64,000 bases of DNA from positions 1-64,000 of the forward strand of contig NZ_LWHQ01000015.1 of assembly GCF_001653715.1 (NCBI RefSeq), in the 5' to 3' direction. This document shows, piece by piece, positions 10,685 to 19,786 of this stretch. Below the pieces are notes generated by a model, which was not told where the DNA came from, did not search any database, and saw only the letters and a list, made by a program, of their open reading frames with translations. The stretch is from Methylobacterium platani (GTDB taxonomy: Bacteria; Pseudomonadota; Alphaproteobacteria; Rhizobiales; Beijerinckiaceae). Positions within the stretch are counted from its first letter, which is position 1; every line of letters starts with the position of its first letter. Position numbers and translations under genes: made by a program.

Positions 10685-11824
10685 ATGTCCCGCCGCCCGA
10701 ACTCCGAACCCGCCCTCTCGGTCCGGCCGGACGACCCGGTGCGCCCGCGCGCCGCGGCGGAATCCGGGCGCCTCGCCTGGGTCGACGTCGCCAAGGGCAT
10801 CTGCATCATCCTGGTGGTGATGATGCACTCCACCCTCGGGGTCGGCGAGGCAATGGGGCGCGAGGGCTTCATGCATCACGTCGTGGAATTCGCCAAACCG
10901 TTCCGGATCCCCGACTTCTTCCTCCTGTCCGGCCTGTTCGTCGGCCGCGTGGTCGACCGCGACTGGCGGCTGTTCGCCGACCGGCGGATCGTCCACTTCG
11001 CTTACTTCTACCTGCTGTGGCTGGTGCTGCAGTCGGCGGTGAAATACGCCCAGATCACCGAGGGCGCGGGGCCGGGCGCCTTCCTCGCCCACCTCGCCTA
11101 CGGGCTCGTCGAGCCGTACTCGACCCTGTGGTTCATCTATCTGCTGGCGGTGTTCTCGGTCGTCGTGAAGGCGACGCGCCGAGTGCCCGGGCCGGTGCTG
11201 CTCCTCGCCGCGGCGCTCCTGCAGCTCGCCCCGGTCCATACCGGCTCGACCCTGATCGACGAGTTCTGCGCCCGCTTCGTCTACTTCGTCGGCGGCACCC
11301 TGTTCGCCGCCCGCATCTTCGCGCTTGCCGACGCGGTGCGGGCGCGGGCCGGCCTCGCGCTCCTCGGGCTGGCGGCCTGGGCGGCGATCGAGGGCGTCCT
11401 CGCCTTCACCCCCACCGGTCTGGCCTCCTATCCGACGCTGGCGAGCCTGCCCGGGGTGAGCCTGGTGCTCGGCGCTGCCGGGGCGCTCGCCATCGTCGGG
11501 GCGGCCGCCCTGCTCACCAGGGCCGGCGGCCCGGTGACGGCGGTGCTGCGGGCCTGCGGCGAGCGCTCGATCGTGATCTACCTCGCCTTCTTCCTGCCGA
11601 TGGCGGCCCTGCGCACCGCCCTGATCCGCAGCGGGATCATCGCGGATGTCGGAACCGTCTCGCTCCTCGTGACGGTCGCGGCGGTGGCGGTGCCCCTCGG
11701 GATCGAGCGGCTGGTGCGCCACACCCCGGCCCGGTTCCTGTTCCGCCGCCCGGCCGCCTGCCACCTCGTCGGGGCGGAGGAGGCGCGGCCGGCGCCCCGC
11801 CTCGCCCCGGCGCCGACGGCGTGA
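10685..11824 (+). CDS. Acyltransferase 3 family membrane protein
   Basis: 379 residues with about ten hydrophobic segments. The start RLAWVDVAKGICIILVVMMHS contains the conserved D-x-x-(K/R)-G and the membrane His of acyltransferase-3 proteins, followed by FFLLSGLFVG. These proteins O-acylate extracellular polysaccharides or lipids; the family also includes OpgC-like succinyltransferases. The ATG at 10685 has ggag 6 bases upstream; an in-frame ATG at 10631 lacks a ribosome site. It converges with the amidotransferase gene, one base apart. Substrate unknown. Confidence 0.85.
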   Translation: MSRRPNSEPALSVRPDDPVRPRAAAESGRLAWVDVAKGICIILVVMMHSTLGVGEAMGREGFMHHVVEFAKPFRIPDFFLLSGLFVGRVVDRDWRLFADRRIVHFAYFYLLWLVLQSAVKYAQITEGAGPGAFLAHLAYGLVEPYSTLWFIYLLAVFSVVVKATRRVPGPVLLLAAALLQLAPVHTGSTLIDEFCARFVYFVGGTLFAARIFALADAVRARAGLALLGLAAWAAIEGVLAFTPTGLASYPTLASLPGVSLVLGAAGALAIVGAAALLTRAGGPVTAVLRACGERSIVIYLAFFLPMAALRTALIRSGIIADVGTVSLLVTVAAVAVPLGIERLVRHTPARFLFRRPAACHLVGAEEARPAPRLAPAPTA

Positions 11825-11825
11825 G

Positions 11826-12677
11826 CTAGCCTCGCCGCTCCGCCGATGGCCGCACCACGCGGTCGAGGAAGTTCGCGATCTCGCGGCGGCGGCGCTCCGG
11901 CACCAGCACCTCGGCGGTGAGGCCGAGGCGCCAGGCGAGGTCGGGCCGCGCCTCCGGGGCGCGGTGCAGGTCGCGCAACGCATCCGCGTAGGCGTGGAGC
12001 GCCGCCTCGTCGGGGCACAGGCCCGCCTCCACCACACCCTGGGCCGAGAGCCGCAGCATCGCCGCGACCTCGTCGAGGTCGAGCTCGGGATGGTACTGCG
12101 TGCCCCAGAACACCCCGTCGCCGAGGCGGATCTCGATCGCCTGGACGTCGAGGCGGTCGTTGCCGGCGAGCACCGTGCTGCCCGGCGGCGGATCGATCAC
12201 GGCGTCGTCGTGGATCGCCGGCGCGTCCCAGGCCGGCGGGCGGCCGGCGAGCAGCGGATGCCCCTCGCCGTCCCGCGTCCGGCTGATCGCGCGGGCGAGC
12301 CCGTATTCGGGGCCGCGCGGGTTGCGGGCGGCCCGGCCTCCGGCGATCGTCGCCGCCACCTGCACGCCCCAGCACGAGCCGAAGACCGGCACCCCCGCCT
12401 CCAGGGCCGCCCGCACCAGATCGCACTGGCGGGTCACCGCGGGACCACCCTCCTCGACGTGCAGCGACGAGCCGGTGAGCACCACGGCGTCGCAGTCGGA
12501 AAGCGCGCGCGGCAGGACCGCGTCGGCATCGGCCGGGGCGACGAGGTGGCAGGTCGCATCGGGCGCCAGGCTCGTCAGGATCGCCGCGTAGGTCTGGGCG
12601 GAGGTCTTGTCGCAGACCGTCAGGTGCGCCGCGCGGCCGGCCCGGTCGTTCCCATCCGCCACCAGCAGGTGCAGCAT
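11826..12677 (-). CDS. Class I glutamine amidotransferase (GATase1) domain protein
   Basis: 283 residues. The nucleophile elbow GSCWGVQ carries Cys102, and QYHPELD supplies His196 and Glu198, so the triad is complete. The rest resembles stand-alone GuaA-like or gamma-glutamyl hydrolase-type GATases. About 60 residues follow the GATase core (LRDLHRAPEARPDLAWRLG), longer than minimal family members. The natural amide donor is probably glutamine or a gamma-glutamyl compound; the acceptor is unknown. Confidence 0.82.
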   Translation of the reverse strand: MLHLLVADGNDRAGRAAHLTVCDKTSAQTYAAILTSLAPDATCHLVAPADADAVLPRALSDCDAVVLTGSSLHVEEGGPAVTRQCDLVRAALEAGVPVFGSCWGVQVAATIAGGRAARNPRGPEYGLARAISRTRDGEGHPLLAGRPPAWDAPAIHDDAVIDPPPGSTVLAGNDRLDVQAIEIRLGDGVFWGTQYHPELDLDEVAAMLRLSAQGVVEAGLCPDEAALHAYADALRDLHRAPEARPDLAWRLGLTAEVLVPERRRREIANFLDRVVRPSAERRG

Positions 12678-12900
12678 GTCGGCTCCTTGTCAGAGCCTCC
12701 GCAACGCTTGCGGGTGGGCGCCGTTCCGGCGCGGCTTGCCGCAGCCGCCGGGACGATCGCGTAAGCCTCGGAGATATCTCGACAAAATTTCGGTTAACGG
12801 CCCTTAAACCCGCCTCATTTAACGTCTCTTGAATGCCCCGCGAGGCCGGCAGCGCCCCGGGCGGGCGGGCCTGTCCGGGGGCGAAGGGGAACGGGGCGGG

Positions 12901-15072
12901 ATGGCGAAGGGTCGCGAGCGGAGAGGTCGGGTCGAGCCGCGGTTCGAGGCGGAGGAGCCCGCGGACCCGGCGCATCTCGACCTGCGCCTCTCGCGCGGCG
13001 ACCGGGCGGGAGGCGGCGTGGCCAAGGGCGCATCGAAGGGAACGCGCAAAGCCGCGCCGAAGCGCGCGGCCCGGGCGGTCGCGGCGGCGCCCCGGCGCCG
13101 GCGGCGCTCGTGGCTCGGCCGCATCGTCTACGGCACGGTGATCCTCGGCCTCTGGGGCCTGGTGGCGATCGCCGGCATCGTCGCCTATCACGCCTCGCAG
13201 CTGCCGCCGATCGACCAGTTGGCCGTCCCGAAGCGCCCGCCCAACATCGCGATCCTGGCCGCCGACGGCTCGCTGCTCGCCAATCGCGGCGAGACCGGCG
13301 GGCGCACGGTGAGCATCCGGGAATTGCCGCCCTACCTGCCCCGCGCCTTCGTGGCGATCGAGGACCGGCGCTTCTACAATCACATGGGCATCGACCCGAT
13401 CGGCATCGCCCGCGCCATCGGCCAGAACCTGACCCGGCGCGGGGTCGCCCAGGGCGGCTCGACCCTGACCCAGCAGCTCGCCAAGAACCTGTTCCTGACC
13501 CAGGAGCGCACCGCCTCGCGCAAGATCCAGGAGGCGATCCTGGCGCTCTGGCTCGAGCACAAGTACACCAAGGACGAGATCCTCGAGCTCTACCTCAACC
13601 GGGTCTATTTCGGTGCCGGCGCCTACGGCGTCGAGGCGGCGGCGCAGCGCTACTTCGCCAAGCCCGCCAAGGACGTGACCCTGGCGGAAGCCGCGATGCT
13701 CGGCGGCCTCGTCCAGGCGCCGTCGCGGCTGGCGCCCAACCGCAACCTGCCCGCGGCGCAGGCCCGCGCCGCCCAGGTGCTGGCGGCGATGCAGGATCTG
13801 GGCTTTGCCAAGCCCGCCGACGTGAAGGTGGCGCTGGCCCAGCCGGCCAAGCCGGCGCGGGCGAAGGGCGGCGGCTCGGCCAACTACGTCGCCGACCTCG
13901 TGATGGACGTGCTCGACGACTATGTCGGCAAGATCGAGGGCGACGTCTCGGTGCAGACCACGGTCGATCCGGCCCTGCAGGCGGTGGCCGAGCGGGCGCT
14001 CGTCGACGAGCTGAACCAGAAGGGCGCGCGCTACAATGTCGGCCAGGGCGCCGTGGTGTCGATGCGGCCGGACGGGGCGATCCGGGCGCTGATCGGCGGG
14101 CGCGACTACGCCCAGAGCCAGTTCAACCGCGCCACCACCGCCAAGCGCCAGCCCGGCTCGGCCTTCAAGCCCTTCGTCTACCTCGCGGCGGTCGAGCGCG
14201 GCCTGACCCCCGACACGGTGCGCGAGGACGCGCCGCTCACCATCAAGGGCTGGAGCCCGGAGAACTACTCGCGCAACTACAGCGGGCCCGTGACCTTGCG
14301 CGACGCGCTCGCCCACTCGCTCAACACCGTGGCGGTGCGCCTCGGCATGGAGGTCGGCCCGAAGGCCGTGGTGCAGACGGCGCAGCGCCTGGGCATCACC
14401 TCGCCGCTCCAGGCCAACGCCTCGATCGCGCTCGGCACCTCGGAGGTCACGCCGCTCGAGCTCGTCGGCGCCTACGCGGCCTTCGCCAATGGCGGCATGG
14501 GGGTGATCCCCTACGTGATCGCCAGCGTGAAGACCACCGACGGAAAGACCGTCTACAAGCGCGCCCCGAGCAGCCTCGGCCGGGTGATCGATCCCAACGC
14601 GGTCGGCATGATGAACGCGATGATGCACGAGGTCTTCGTCAGCGGCACCGCCAAGAAGGGCGACATCCCGGGCTGGGACCTCGCCGGCAAGACCGGCACC
14701 AGCCAGGATTTCCGCGATGCCTGGGTGGTCGGCTTCTCCGGCACCCTCGTCACCGGGGTCTGGCTCGGCAACGACGACGGCGAGCCGACCAAGCGGGTCT
14801 CGGGCGGCAACCTGCCGGTCGAGGTCTGGAACCGGGTGATGACCGCGGGCCTGCGCGGCGACAAGCCGGTGCCGCTGCCGGGCGCCGCCCGCTGGCGCCG
14901 CAGCAGCGGCGCGGTCGCCGAGGCGAGGCCCGCCGAGCCGCCGACGCTCGGCGGCCTGATCGACGACCTCGTCGGCGGCGGCCAGCCCCCGGCGCGGCAG
15001 CCGGCGCCGCAGCGCGGCGGCCCGACCCGGGAGGACAAGAACTTCCTGGAGCGGCTGTTCGGGATCGATTGA
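12901..15072 (+). CDS. mrcA: Penicillin-binding protein 1A (class A, bifunctional)
   Basis: 723 residues. Bifunctional peptidoglycan synthase anchored by one membrane segment (residues about 78-100: ILGLWGLVAIAGIVAY). The glycosyltransferase domain (GT51) has Glu154 in EDRRFYNHMGID and GGSTLTQQLAKN. The transpeptidase domain has Ser420 in SAFK, SLN in HSLNTV, and Lys597 in KTGTSQDFRDAW. The cytoplasmic N-terminus is rich in Arg/Lys/Ala and the tail is Pro/Gln rich. The ATG at 12901 follows a purine-rich stretch and is preferred over a TTG at 12829. Three TTAA motifs lie at 12794-12822 in the promoter region. Confidence 0.95.
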   Translation: MAKGRERRGRVEPRFEAEEPADPAHLDLRLSRGDRAGGGVAKGASKGTRKAAPKRAARAVAAAPRRRRRSWLGRIVYGTVILGLWGLVAIAGIVAYHASQLPPIDQLAVPKRPPNIAILAADGSLLANRGETGGRTVSIRELPPYLPRAFVAIEDRRFYNHMGIDPIGIARAIGQNLTRRGVAQGGSTLTQQLAKNLFLTQERTASRKIQEAILALWLEHKYTKDEILELYLNRVYFGAGAYGVEAAAQRYFAKPAKDVTLAEAAMLGGLVQAPSRLAPNRNLPAAQARAAQVLAAMQDLGFAKPADVKVALAQPAKPARAKGGGSANYVADLVMDVLDDYVGKIEGDVSVQTTVDPALQAVAERALVDELNQKGARYNVGQGAVVSMRPDGAIRALIGGRDYAQSQFNRATTAKRQPGSAFKPFVYLAAVERGLTPDTVREDAPLTIKGWSPENYSRNYSGPVTLRDALAHSLNTVAVRLGMEVGPKAVVQTAQRLGITSPLQANASIALGTSEVTPLELVGAYAAFANGGMGVIPYVIASVKTTDGKTVYKRAPSSLGRVIDPNAVGMMNAMMHEVFVSGTAKKGDIPGWDLAGKTGTSQDFRDAWVVGFSGTLVTGVWLGNDDGEPTKRVSGGNLPVEVWNRVMTAGLRGDKPVPLPGAARWRRSSGAVAEARPAEPPTLGGLIDDLVGGGQPPARQPAPQRGGPTREDKNFLERLFGID

Positions 15073-15084
15073 GGCGGGAGGACC

Positions 15085-16032
15085 TCAGCCCCTCCCCTCC
15101 ACCCACCGGTCCAGCAGCATGTGCGGCAGGGTCAGGGCCGCGAGGAGCTGGAGCGTGAGCGCCAGCAGCCGCTCGACGCCGTTCGCCTGCGGGTAGGTCG
15201 GCCACAACAGCGCGCCGATCAGCAGCGTCAGCCCGAAGACCGGCAGGGCGAGCACGACCGCCCGGCCCATGCCGTCGACGGCCGGCGCGCGGGCCGGGTC
15301 GCCGGCCAGCGCCCGCATGTGCCGCGGCGCATGCAGGCAGACGAAGTAGAGCCCGAAGGCGGCGAGCGGCGGCAGAACCAGGAAGGCGAGGCTCAAGGCG
15401 GCGAGTTCGGCGAGCGTGTCGGACGCGGGCCGCCACAGGACGAGCCAGGCCAGGGCGAGGCCGAGCCAGATCCAGGCGAGCGCGCTCCACCAGCCCGGCA
15501 GGACCGGCATCGCCGTGTCGGTCACCACCGCGAAGATCCGGGCGGTCTCGTCGGGTTGCAGGAGCGCCGGCAGGGCGATCGGCAGGCCGCCGCGCACCAG
15601 CGCCTCGACGGGCCGGCCGGGCCCCGCATCCTCGGTGCCGAAATGCAGCACCGACAGGGCGAGGAAGCCCGCCAGGGTAGGGTCCGGCACCCACCGCCAG
15701 GCAACCAGGACCGTGGCGGTCAGCGCGAGATAGGGTGCGGCGAAGACGAGGAACCAGGCCCGGCCGAAGCGCGGCGCGAGGAAGGGTTTCGCCACCTCGC
15801 CGTCGAGGGCGCCGTGCGGCACCCCGAGGCCGATCACCAGGGCGAGCACCGCCGCCCAGCCGGCCTCGCGCGGCATCAGGGCGCTCGCGGCGAGGAGGAG
15901 AGCGGCGGCGGGGAGCAGCCAGCAGGACAGGGAGGCAACCGCCCCCCGCCCCGCGCCCGGCAGCGTCGCCGCCGGGCCGTGGAGCATCCGCGCGCCGGCC
16001 GGCGCCGGGATCGGGACGGGCCGGCGCGCCAC
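15085..16032 (-). CDS. blh: Brp/Blh family beta-carotene 15,15'-dioxygenase
   Basis: About 315 residues, strongly hydrophobic. Blh enzymes cleave beta-carotene into two retinals in the membrane. Conserved family blocks with likely iron-ligand histidines are visible: GVPHGALD, LHFGTEDA, CLHAPRHM and LPHMLLDRW. The GTG at 16032 starts 5 bases after the rhodopsin stop codon; an ATG at 15990 is a shorter alternative. The gene follows the rhodopsin directly on the same strand, so the pair supplies opsin and its chromophore from one transcript. Confidence 0.93.
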   Translation of the reverse strand: MARRPVPIPAPAGARMLHGPAATLPGAGRGAVASLSCWLLPAAALLLAASALMPREAGWAAVLALVIGLGVPHGALDGEVAKPFLAPRFGRAWFLVFAAPYLALTATVLVAWRWVPDPTLAGFLALSVLHFGTEDAGPGRPVEALVRGGLPIALPALLQPDETARIFAVVTDTAMPVLPGWWSALAWIWLGLALAWLVLWRPASDTLAELAALSLAFLVLPPLAAFGLYFVCLHAPRHMRALAGDPARAPAVDGMGRAVVLALPVFGLTLLIGALLWPTYPQANGVERLLALTLQLLAALTLPHMLLDRWVEGRG

Positions 16033-16037
16033 GGCGC

Positions 16038-16796
16038 CTACTCCGCCGCCGCGAGGTGGGGCCGCGCCGCGGTCGCCGGGCCCTCGGCGAGATCGCGGTC
16101 GACCCGCTTGGCGGTCTGCACCGTCGCCATCAGGCCGTAGACGACCTTCGCCACGAGATCGAGGATCGCGATGATGCCGAGGCCGAGCGCCGGCCCGAGC
16201 AGACCGAGGCCGTCGTCGCCCAGCAGCAGCACGACCGGATAGGCGAGCCAGACCACCGACAGGAACACGGCGTTGCGCAGGAAGGTGGCGCGGACATCGT
16301 CGCGCTCGCGGGCGTTCTCCTCGCGCAGCTGCACGAAGATCCCGTAATAGACCGCCAGGAAGGCGCCGCAGGAGATCGCGAACCAGGTCCATTTCAGCCA
16401 CGCCACTTGGCTCAGGCCGAACACGAAGGCGGTGACGATCATGACGAGGTCGGAGCCGATCATGCCCCAGACGATCGCCGGGCGGCGCATGCCGCTATGC
16501 ATCGCGGTGTTGGCGAGGCCGAGCAGCAGCAGCGGCGTGGTGAACGACCAGTCGATGTAGCGGGCGAAGTAGAACGCCCTCGTCGCCGTGCCGGCATCGG
16601 GCCCGGCCGGCAGCAGCACGCTCCCCTGCCCCGAGGCCATCGCCAGGTACGAGCAGGCGGCGATGATCGGCACCAGGCCGTGGATGATGGTGTCGGCCTC
16701 CTCGGCGTGGGTGCGGCGCTTGCCGATGAACAGGATGAGGGCGGCGCCCACGCTCATGCCGGCAAAGCCCAGCCAGAGCCAGAACTGAGGGGTCAT
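16038..16796 (-). CDS. Microbial rhodopsin, DTG-type light-driven proton pump
   Basis: 252 residues with seven membrane segments. The retinal Schiff-base Lys is Lys217 (DLVAKVVYG) with Asp213 as the second counterion. Helix C reads RYIDWSFTTPLLLLG: Asp82 (bacteriorhodopsin Asp85), Thr86 (Thr89) and Gly93 (Asp96). The proton acceptor is present, while the cytoplasmic donor is Gly, the DTG pattern known from proteobacterial outward proton pumps. Leu90, at the proteorhodopsin spectral-tuning position 105, predicts green absorption. Trp183 and Tyr186 of helix F are retained. The C-terminal tail is Ala-rich. It is followed by blh, so retinal is made locally. Confidence 0.95.
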   Translation of the reverse strand: MTPQFWLWLGFAGMSVGAALILFIGKRRTHAEEADTIIHGLVPIIAACSYLAMASGQGSVLLPAGPDAGTATRAFYFARYIDWSFTTPLLLLGLANTAMHSGMRRPAIVWGMIGSDLVMIVTAFVFGLSQVAWLKWTWFAISCGAFLAVYYGIFVQLREENARERDDVRATFLRNAVFLSVVWLAYPVVLLLGDDGLGLLGPALGLGIIAILDLVAKVVYGLMATVQTAKRVDRDLAEGPATAARPHLAAAE

Positions 16797-17329
16797 CGGG
16801 AAGATCCGTTTCTCGTCGTCGGGATTATCGCGACGGCCCGAACGTGCAGCCGCGAGGCGCCGGACAACCGGATGCCCGGAGCATGGTTCCGCAACGTGAC
16901 ATCGCCCGTTTTGCCGCAGGTGAGCGGACTATTCGTCCCCGCATGACATCGGGACACGACGTGTCGAACGGGGACGGCACCGGAGAGTACAGTCCCGGCG
17001 CACGCAACGTCGTCGATCTCGACGATGTCCGACCGCATCGCTGAAAAAATCTTCCGGCCAGTCGCGGCGGCCCGGGCCGGTTCCGCGCGACTGGCCGGCA
17101 CGTGCGTCACCGGTCGCCGCGAAAGACGATCGCGCTTCCGGACCGACGCGGAGTCCGTTCCCCGCGCGATCGGCCGGCCGGCTCCCCCGGCTCATGCCCG
17201 GCTCGACTTCAGAACTACGCTCCGGGAGCATGGATCGACGGGGATCAGGCGGGATCGAGCCTGCCCGCGGCCCGCTCGCCATCGCGCGCCGCGGGCCGGC
17301 GGACGGCCGCAGCGCCGCGTCGTTCGTGC
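16797..17329. other. Long gap between rhodopsin and glycosyltransferase
   Basis: 533 bases with no convincing gene. It must contain the rhodopsin promoter on the minus strand. A small palindrome, cgtcga-tc-tcgacg, lies near 17010-17024, about 215 bases upstream of the rhodopsin start. The segment 17041-17054 (tgaaaaaatcttcc) is a local AT-rich patch. Nothing else stands out. Confidence 0.5.
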
Positions 17330-18595
17330 TCAACGCGGTGCGGCGCCGTCGATGATCTCGCAGGCGCCGGCCACGCCGCTCTCGGCCTGCATCAGGACCT
17401 GCACCTCGCGGCACGCCTGCGCCACCGCGGTCGAATCCAGCAGCCGCTCCAGCAGCCGCCGTGCCCGCGCCGCGGTGAAGCGCCAGCGCGCCAGCGAGGC
17501 GCCGACCCCGAGCCGCACCACCCGCTCGGCCTCGTCGGCATGGTCGAACGCCACCGGCACGATCAGCTGCGGGCACCCGGCCGCCAGCGCCTGCGCCACC
17601 GTGCCGACCCCGCCGTGGTGGATCAGCGCGGCGCAGTTCGGCAGCAGGCGGCTCAGCGGCGCGTAGGGCGCGTGGACGACGCCCGCCGGCAGCACCGCCG
17701 GGATCTCCTCGGCCCGGGCGGAGAGCAGCACGCCGCGCCGCCCGGTGAGCCGGCAGATCTCGACGGCGGCGGCGAAGAAGCCCTGCGCGCCGGCCATCGC
17801 CGAGCCGTAGCAGAAGACCAGCGGCGCCGGCCCCGCGAGCAGGAAGGCGGCGAGGTCGGGCGCCAGATCCGCCGCGTCGCCGAAGGTGTCGGCGAGGGGA
17901 AAGCCGACCTGGGTGACCTGATGCGGCCAGTCGGCCTGGGGCGGGGCGTACCAGTCGGGCACGCCGAGCAGGACCCGCTCGGGGCTGTGCCACCAGTGCC
18001 GCAGGCGCCGGACCGGGCCGAGGCCGAGGCCGGCCCGGAAGGCGTTGAGCGGCGGGAGCGCGGCGGGGCCGAGGACGAAGCGGTCGGCACCGCGGCCGAG
18101 GTCGTGGCGCCAGCGCGCCGGCATCATGCGGGGGAGCGGCAGGCCGGGCAGGCGGGGCGGGGCGAAGCGGCTCTCGAGCAGCATCGGCATCAGGTGGAGG
18201 GTGATCAGCGACAGGCCGAGACGCTCCTGCGCCACCCGGGCCCCGAGGGCGAGCGTCGAGGCGACGACCTGGTCGAGGCCGGGTCGGGCCTCCGCCTCGA
18301 GCCAGCGATAGGTCGGCTCGGTGGCCTCCGCGACCGCCGCGAGCATCGCCTTCGCGCCGCGGACCGGGCGCCAGAGCGCCGACTGGCGCACCGCCCGGTC
18401 GAAATCCGCCGCCGTTCCGATCGCGGTGAACGACAACCCGGTGCGGGTGGCCAAGGATGCGAACGGTGCGGGAGCGGCGAGGTGGACGCGGCGGCCGCGC
18501 GCCGCGAGGGCCGACCCGAGAGCGATGACCGGCAGGATGTCGCCGTGGGTCCCGATCCCGGCCAGGAAGATGCGCCCGTCGCCCCCGCTCGCCAT
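17330..18595 (-). CDS. GT1-type (UGT/CrtX-like) glycosyltransferase
   Basis: 421 residues. The N-terminus FLAGIGTHGDILPVIALG is the acceptor-side GT-B motif of MGT/CrtX-type enzymes. The C-terminal nucleotide-sugar motif is clear: LLPNCAALIHHGGVGTVAQALAAG...VPVAFDHADEAERV. Relatives glycosylate macrolides, rhamnolipid precursors, sterols or carotenoids (zeaxanthin glucosyltransferase CrtX). It lies upstream of the rhodopsin/blh pair on the same strand with a 533-base gap, so a carotenoid acceptor is possible but unproven. No membrane segment. Confidence 0.85.
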   Translation of the reverse strand: MASGGDGRIFLAGIGTHGDILPVIALGSALAARGRRVHLAAPAPFASLATRTGLSFTAIGTAADFDRAVRQSALWRPVRGAKAMLAAVAEATEPTYRWLEAEARPGLDQVVASTLALGARVAQERLGLSLITLHLMPMLLESRFAPPRLPGLPLPRMMPARWRHDLGRGADRFVLGPAALPPLNAFRAGLGLGPVRRLRHWWHSPERVLLGVPDWYAPPQADWPHQVTQVGFPLADTFGDAADLAPDLAAFLLAGPAPLVFCYGSAMAGAQGFFAAAVEICRLTGRRGVLLSARAEEIPAVLPAGVVHAPYAPLSRLLPNCAALIHHGGVGTVAQALAAGCPQLIVPVAFDHADEAERVVRLGVGASLARWRFTAARARRLLERLLDSTAVAQACREVQVLMQAESGVAGACEIIDGAAPR

Positions 18596-18976
18596 CCGTG
18601 CCTCCCGGTTGCAGCAAGGCCTCTGTTCACCTCATGGTAGCAATGCCCGTTCAATCTCTTCAAGGTTGAATCGCCGGCTGCGGATCCGGCCTATGCATGC
18701 CGGACGGGGCGTGGTCCGGCTGCAACGGGAGGAGGCCGGGCGGCGGCGTCGTTCGAGGGACTTGCTCGGGGCCGCCGTCAGGGCGCAGCGGGCGACGGGC
18801 CGGACGGCCCCGCTCCGTCAGGACGGGCCCGGCAGGACGCGCCTTGCCTGGGAGAGAGCGTCATCGGAGCCGGGGCGAGGCGCACGCGATACGTCAGCCC
18901 GTGCGGCGGGCACGGCCCCGGTCGTCGGACGTGACGGAGCGACGAGGCGCGCGGGATGTCCGGGCGTCGCCGCGCC
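18596..18976. other. Intergenic region upstream of the glycosyltransferase
   Basis: 381 bases. Reading frames here are poor in all six frames and I call no gene. Bases 18640-18675 are relatively AT-rich and hold the inverted repeat listed separately. The rest (18690-18976) is GC-rich with no recognisable structure. Confidence 0.5.
18650..18670. promoter_or_regulatory. Inverted repeat, possible operator of the glycosyltransferase
   Basis: ttcaatct (18650-18657) and aggttgaa (18663-18670) are inverted with one mismatch and a 5-base spacer. The site is 55 bases upstream of the glycosyltransferase start, in a local AT-rich patch, as expected for a dimeric repressor or activator site. No regulator gene is adjacent. 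Confidence 0.35.
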
Positions 18977-19630
18977 TCAGCGCGGGTTCGGGTCCATCGG
19001 GTCGGCGCCGGCCGGGCTCGGGCCGCCATTGGTCGGGAAGAACTTGCGCGAGGGCGACTGGCGCGGCTGCACCGGGGTGCCGCGCAGCGGCTCGACGTCG
19101 ACCTGGCCCTGGCGGTTGACCTGGCGGGCGCGCGGCGCCTCCTCGCCGCGGGCCTGCTCGCGGCGCTTGCGGCCCTCGGGCTTGGCGGCGGCCACCGGGG
19201 CGTCCTCCTGCTCCTTCGGCTCGGCCACGATGTCGGTGCCGCCTTTGCAGTCGACGAGCCAGACGTCGTAGATCGGGTGCTCGATCGCGTGCAGGCCGGG
19301 GCTCGAGGCGAACATCCAGCCGGTGAAGATCCGGCGGTACTTGTTCTCGAGGGTGACCTCGTCGACCTCCAGGAAGGCGGTGGTCTTGGCGCTCTCGGTC
19401 GGGGGCCGGGTGTAGCAGACCCGCGGGGTGAGCTGGAGCGCGCCGAACTGCACCGTCTCGTCCACCGCCACCTCGAAGGAGACGGTGCGGCCGGTGATCT
19501 TGTCGAGGCCGGCGAAGACCGCGGTCGGGTTGCGGATCTTGTCGGCCCGGGCCGGCGCCGGCGCGAGCACGGGCCCCAGCACGACGCCGCCGAGGAGCAG
19601 GAAGGCGCCCGCGGCGCGGCGTGCAGTCAT
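18977..19630 (-). CDS. DUF2155 domain secreted protein
   Basis: 217 residues. Residues 1-29 form a signal peptide (RRAAGAFLLLGGVVLGP...APARA). The DUF2155 core follows: NPTAVFAGLDKITGRTVSFEVAVDETVQFGALQLTPRVCYTRPP and YRRIFTGWMFASSPGLHAIEHPIYDVWLVDCK, split here only for description. The C-terminal third is charged and low complexity. The family is typical of alphaproteobacteria, often next to NDUFA12 as here (156 bases apart, same strand). It is periplasmic and of unknown function. The ATG at 19630 is chosen because it leads directly into the signal peptide. Confidence 0.88.
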   Translation of the reverse strand: MTARRAAGAFLLLGGVVLGPVLAPAPARADKIRNPTAVFAGLDKITGRTVSFEVAVDETVQFGALQLTPRVCYTRPPTESAKTTAFLEVDEVTLENKYRRIFTGWMFASSPGLHAIEHPIYDVWLVDCKGGTDIVAEPKEQEDAPVAAAKPEGRKRREQARGEEAPRARQVNRQGQVDVEPLRGTPVQPRQSPSRKFFPTNGGPSPAGADPMDPNPR

Positions 19631-19786
19631 GCGGCTCAAACCCAGTCGCTCCCGGCTGTTTCCGGGACGGCCCTTGCCGCCCCCGCGAGCCCGAATCAAG
19701 CGGGCGTGCGGGCGCCCGTCGGACGGCCCGCGATAGACACCCGGAGGATGGTGGAAAAAGGGCGGCGGCCTACGCGCCGGGGCCGC

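Noticed and set aside
12794..12822. CtrA-like box before the penicillin-binding protein gene (three TTAA motifs)
   Set aside because: The spacings are 6 and 11 bases, not the 7 bases of the CtrA consensus TTAA-N7-TTAA.
11578..14628. 1016-codon open frame on the minus strand opposite the penicillin-binding protein
   Set aside because: Shadow frame; no family similarity, and the plus-strand gene has all catalytic motifs.
16793..17110. 105-codon open frame upstream of the rhodopsin gene on the same strand
   Set aside because: No ribosome site, no recognisable domain, and codon third positions not biased as in neighbouring genes.
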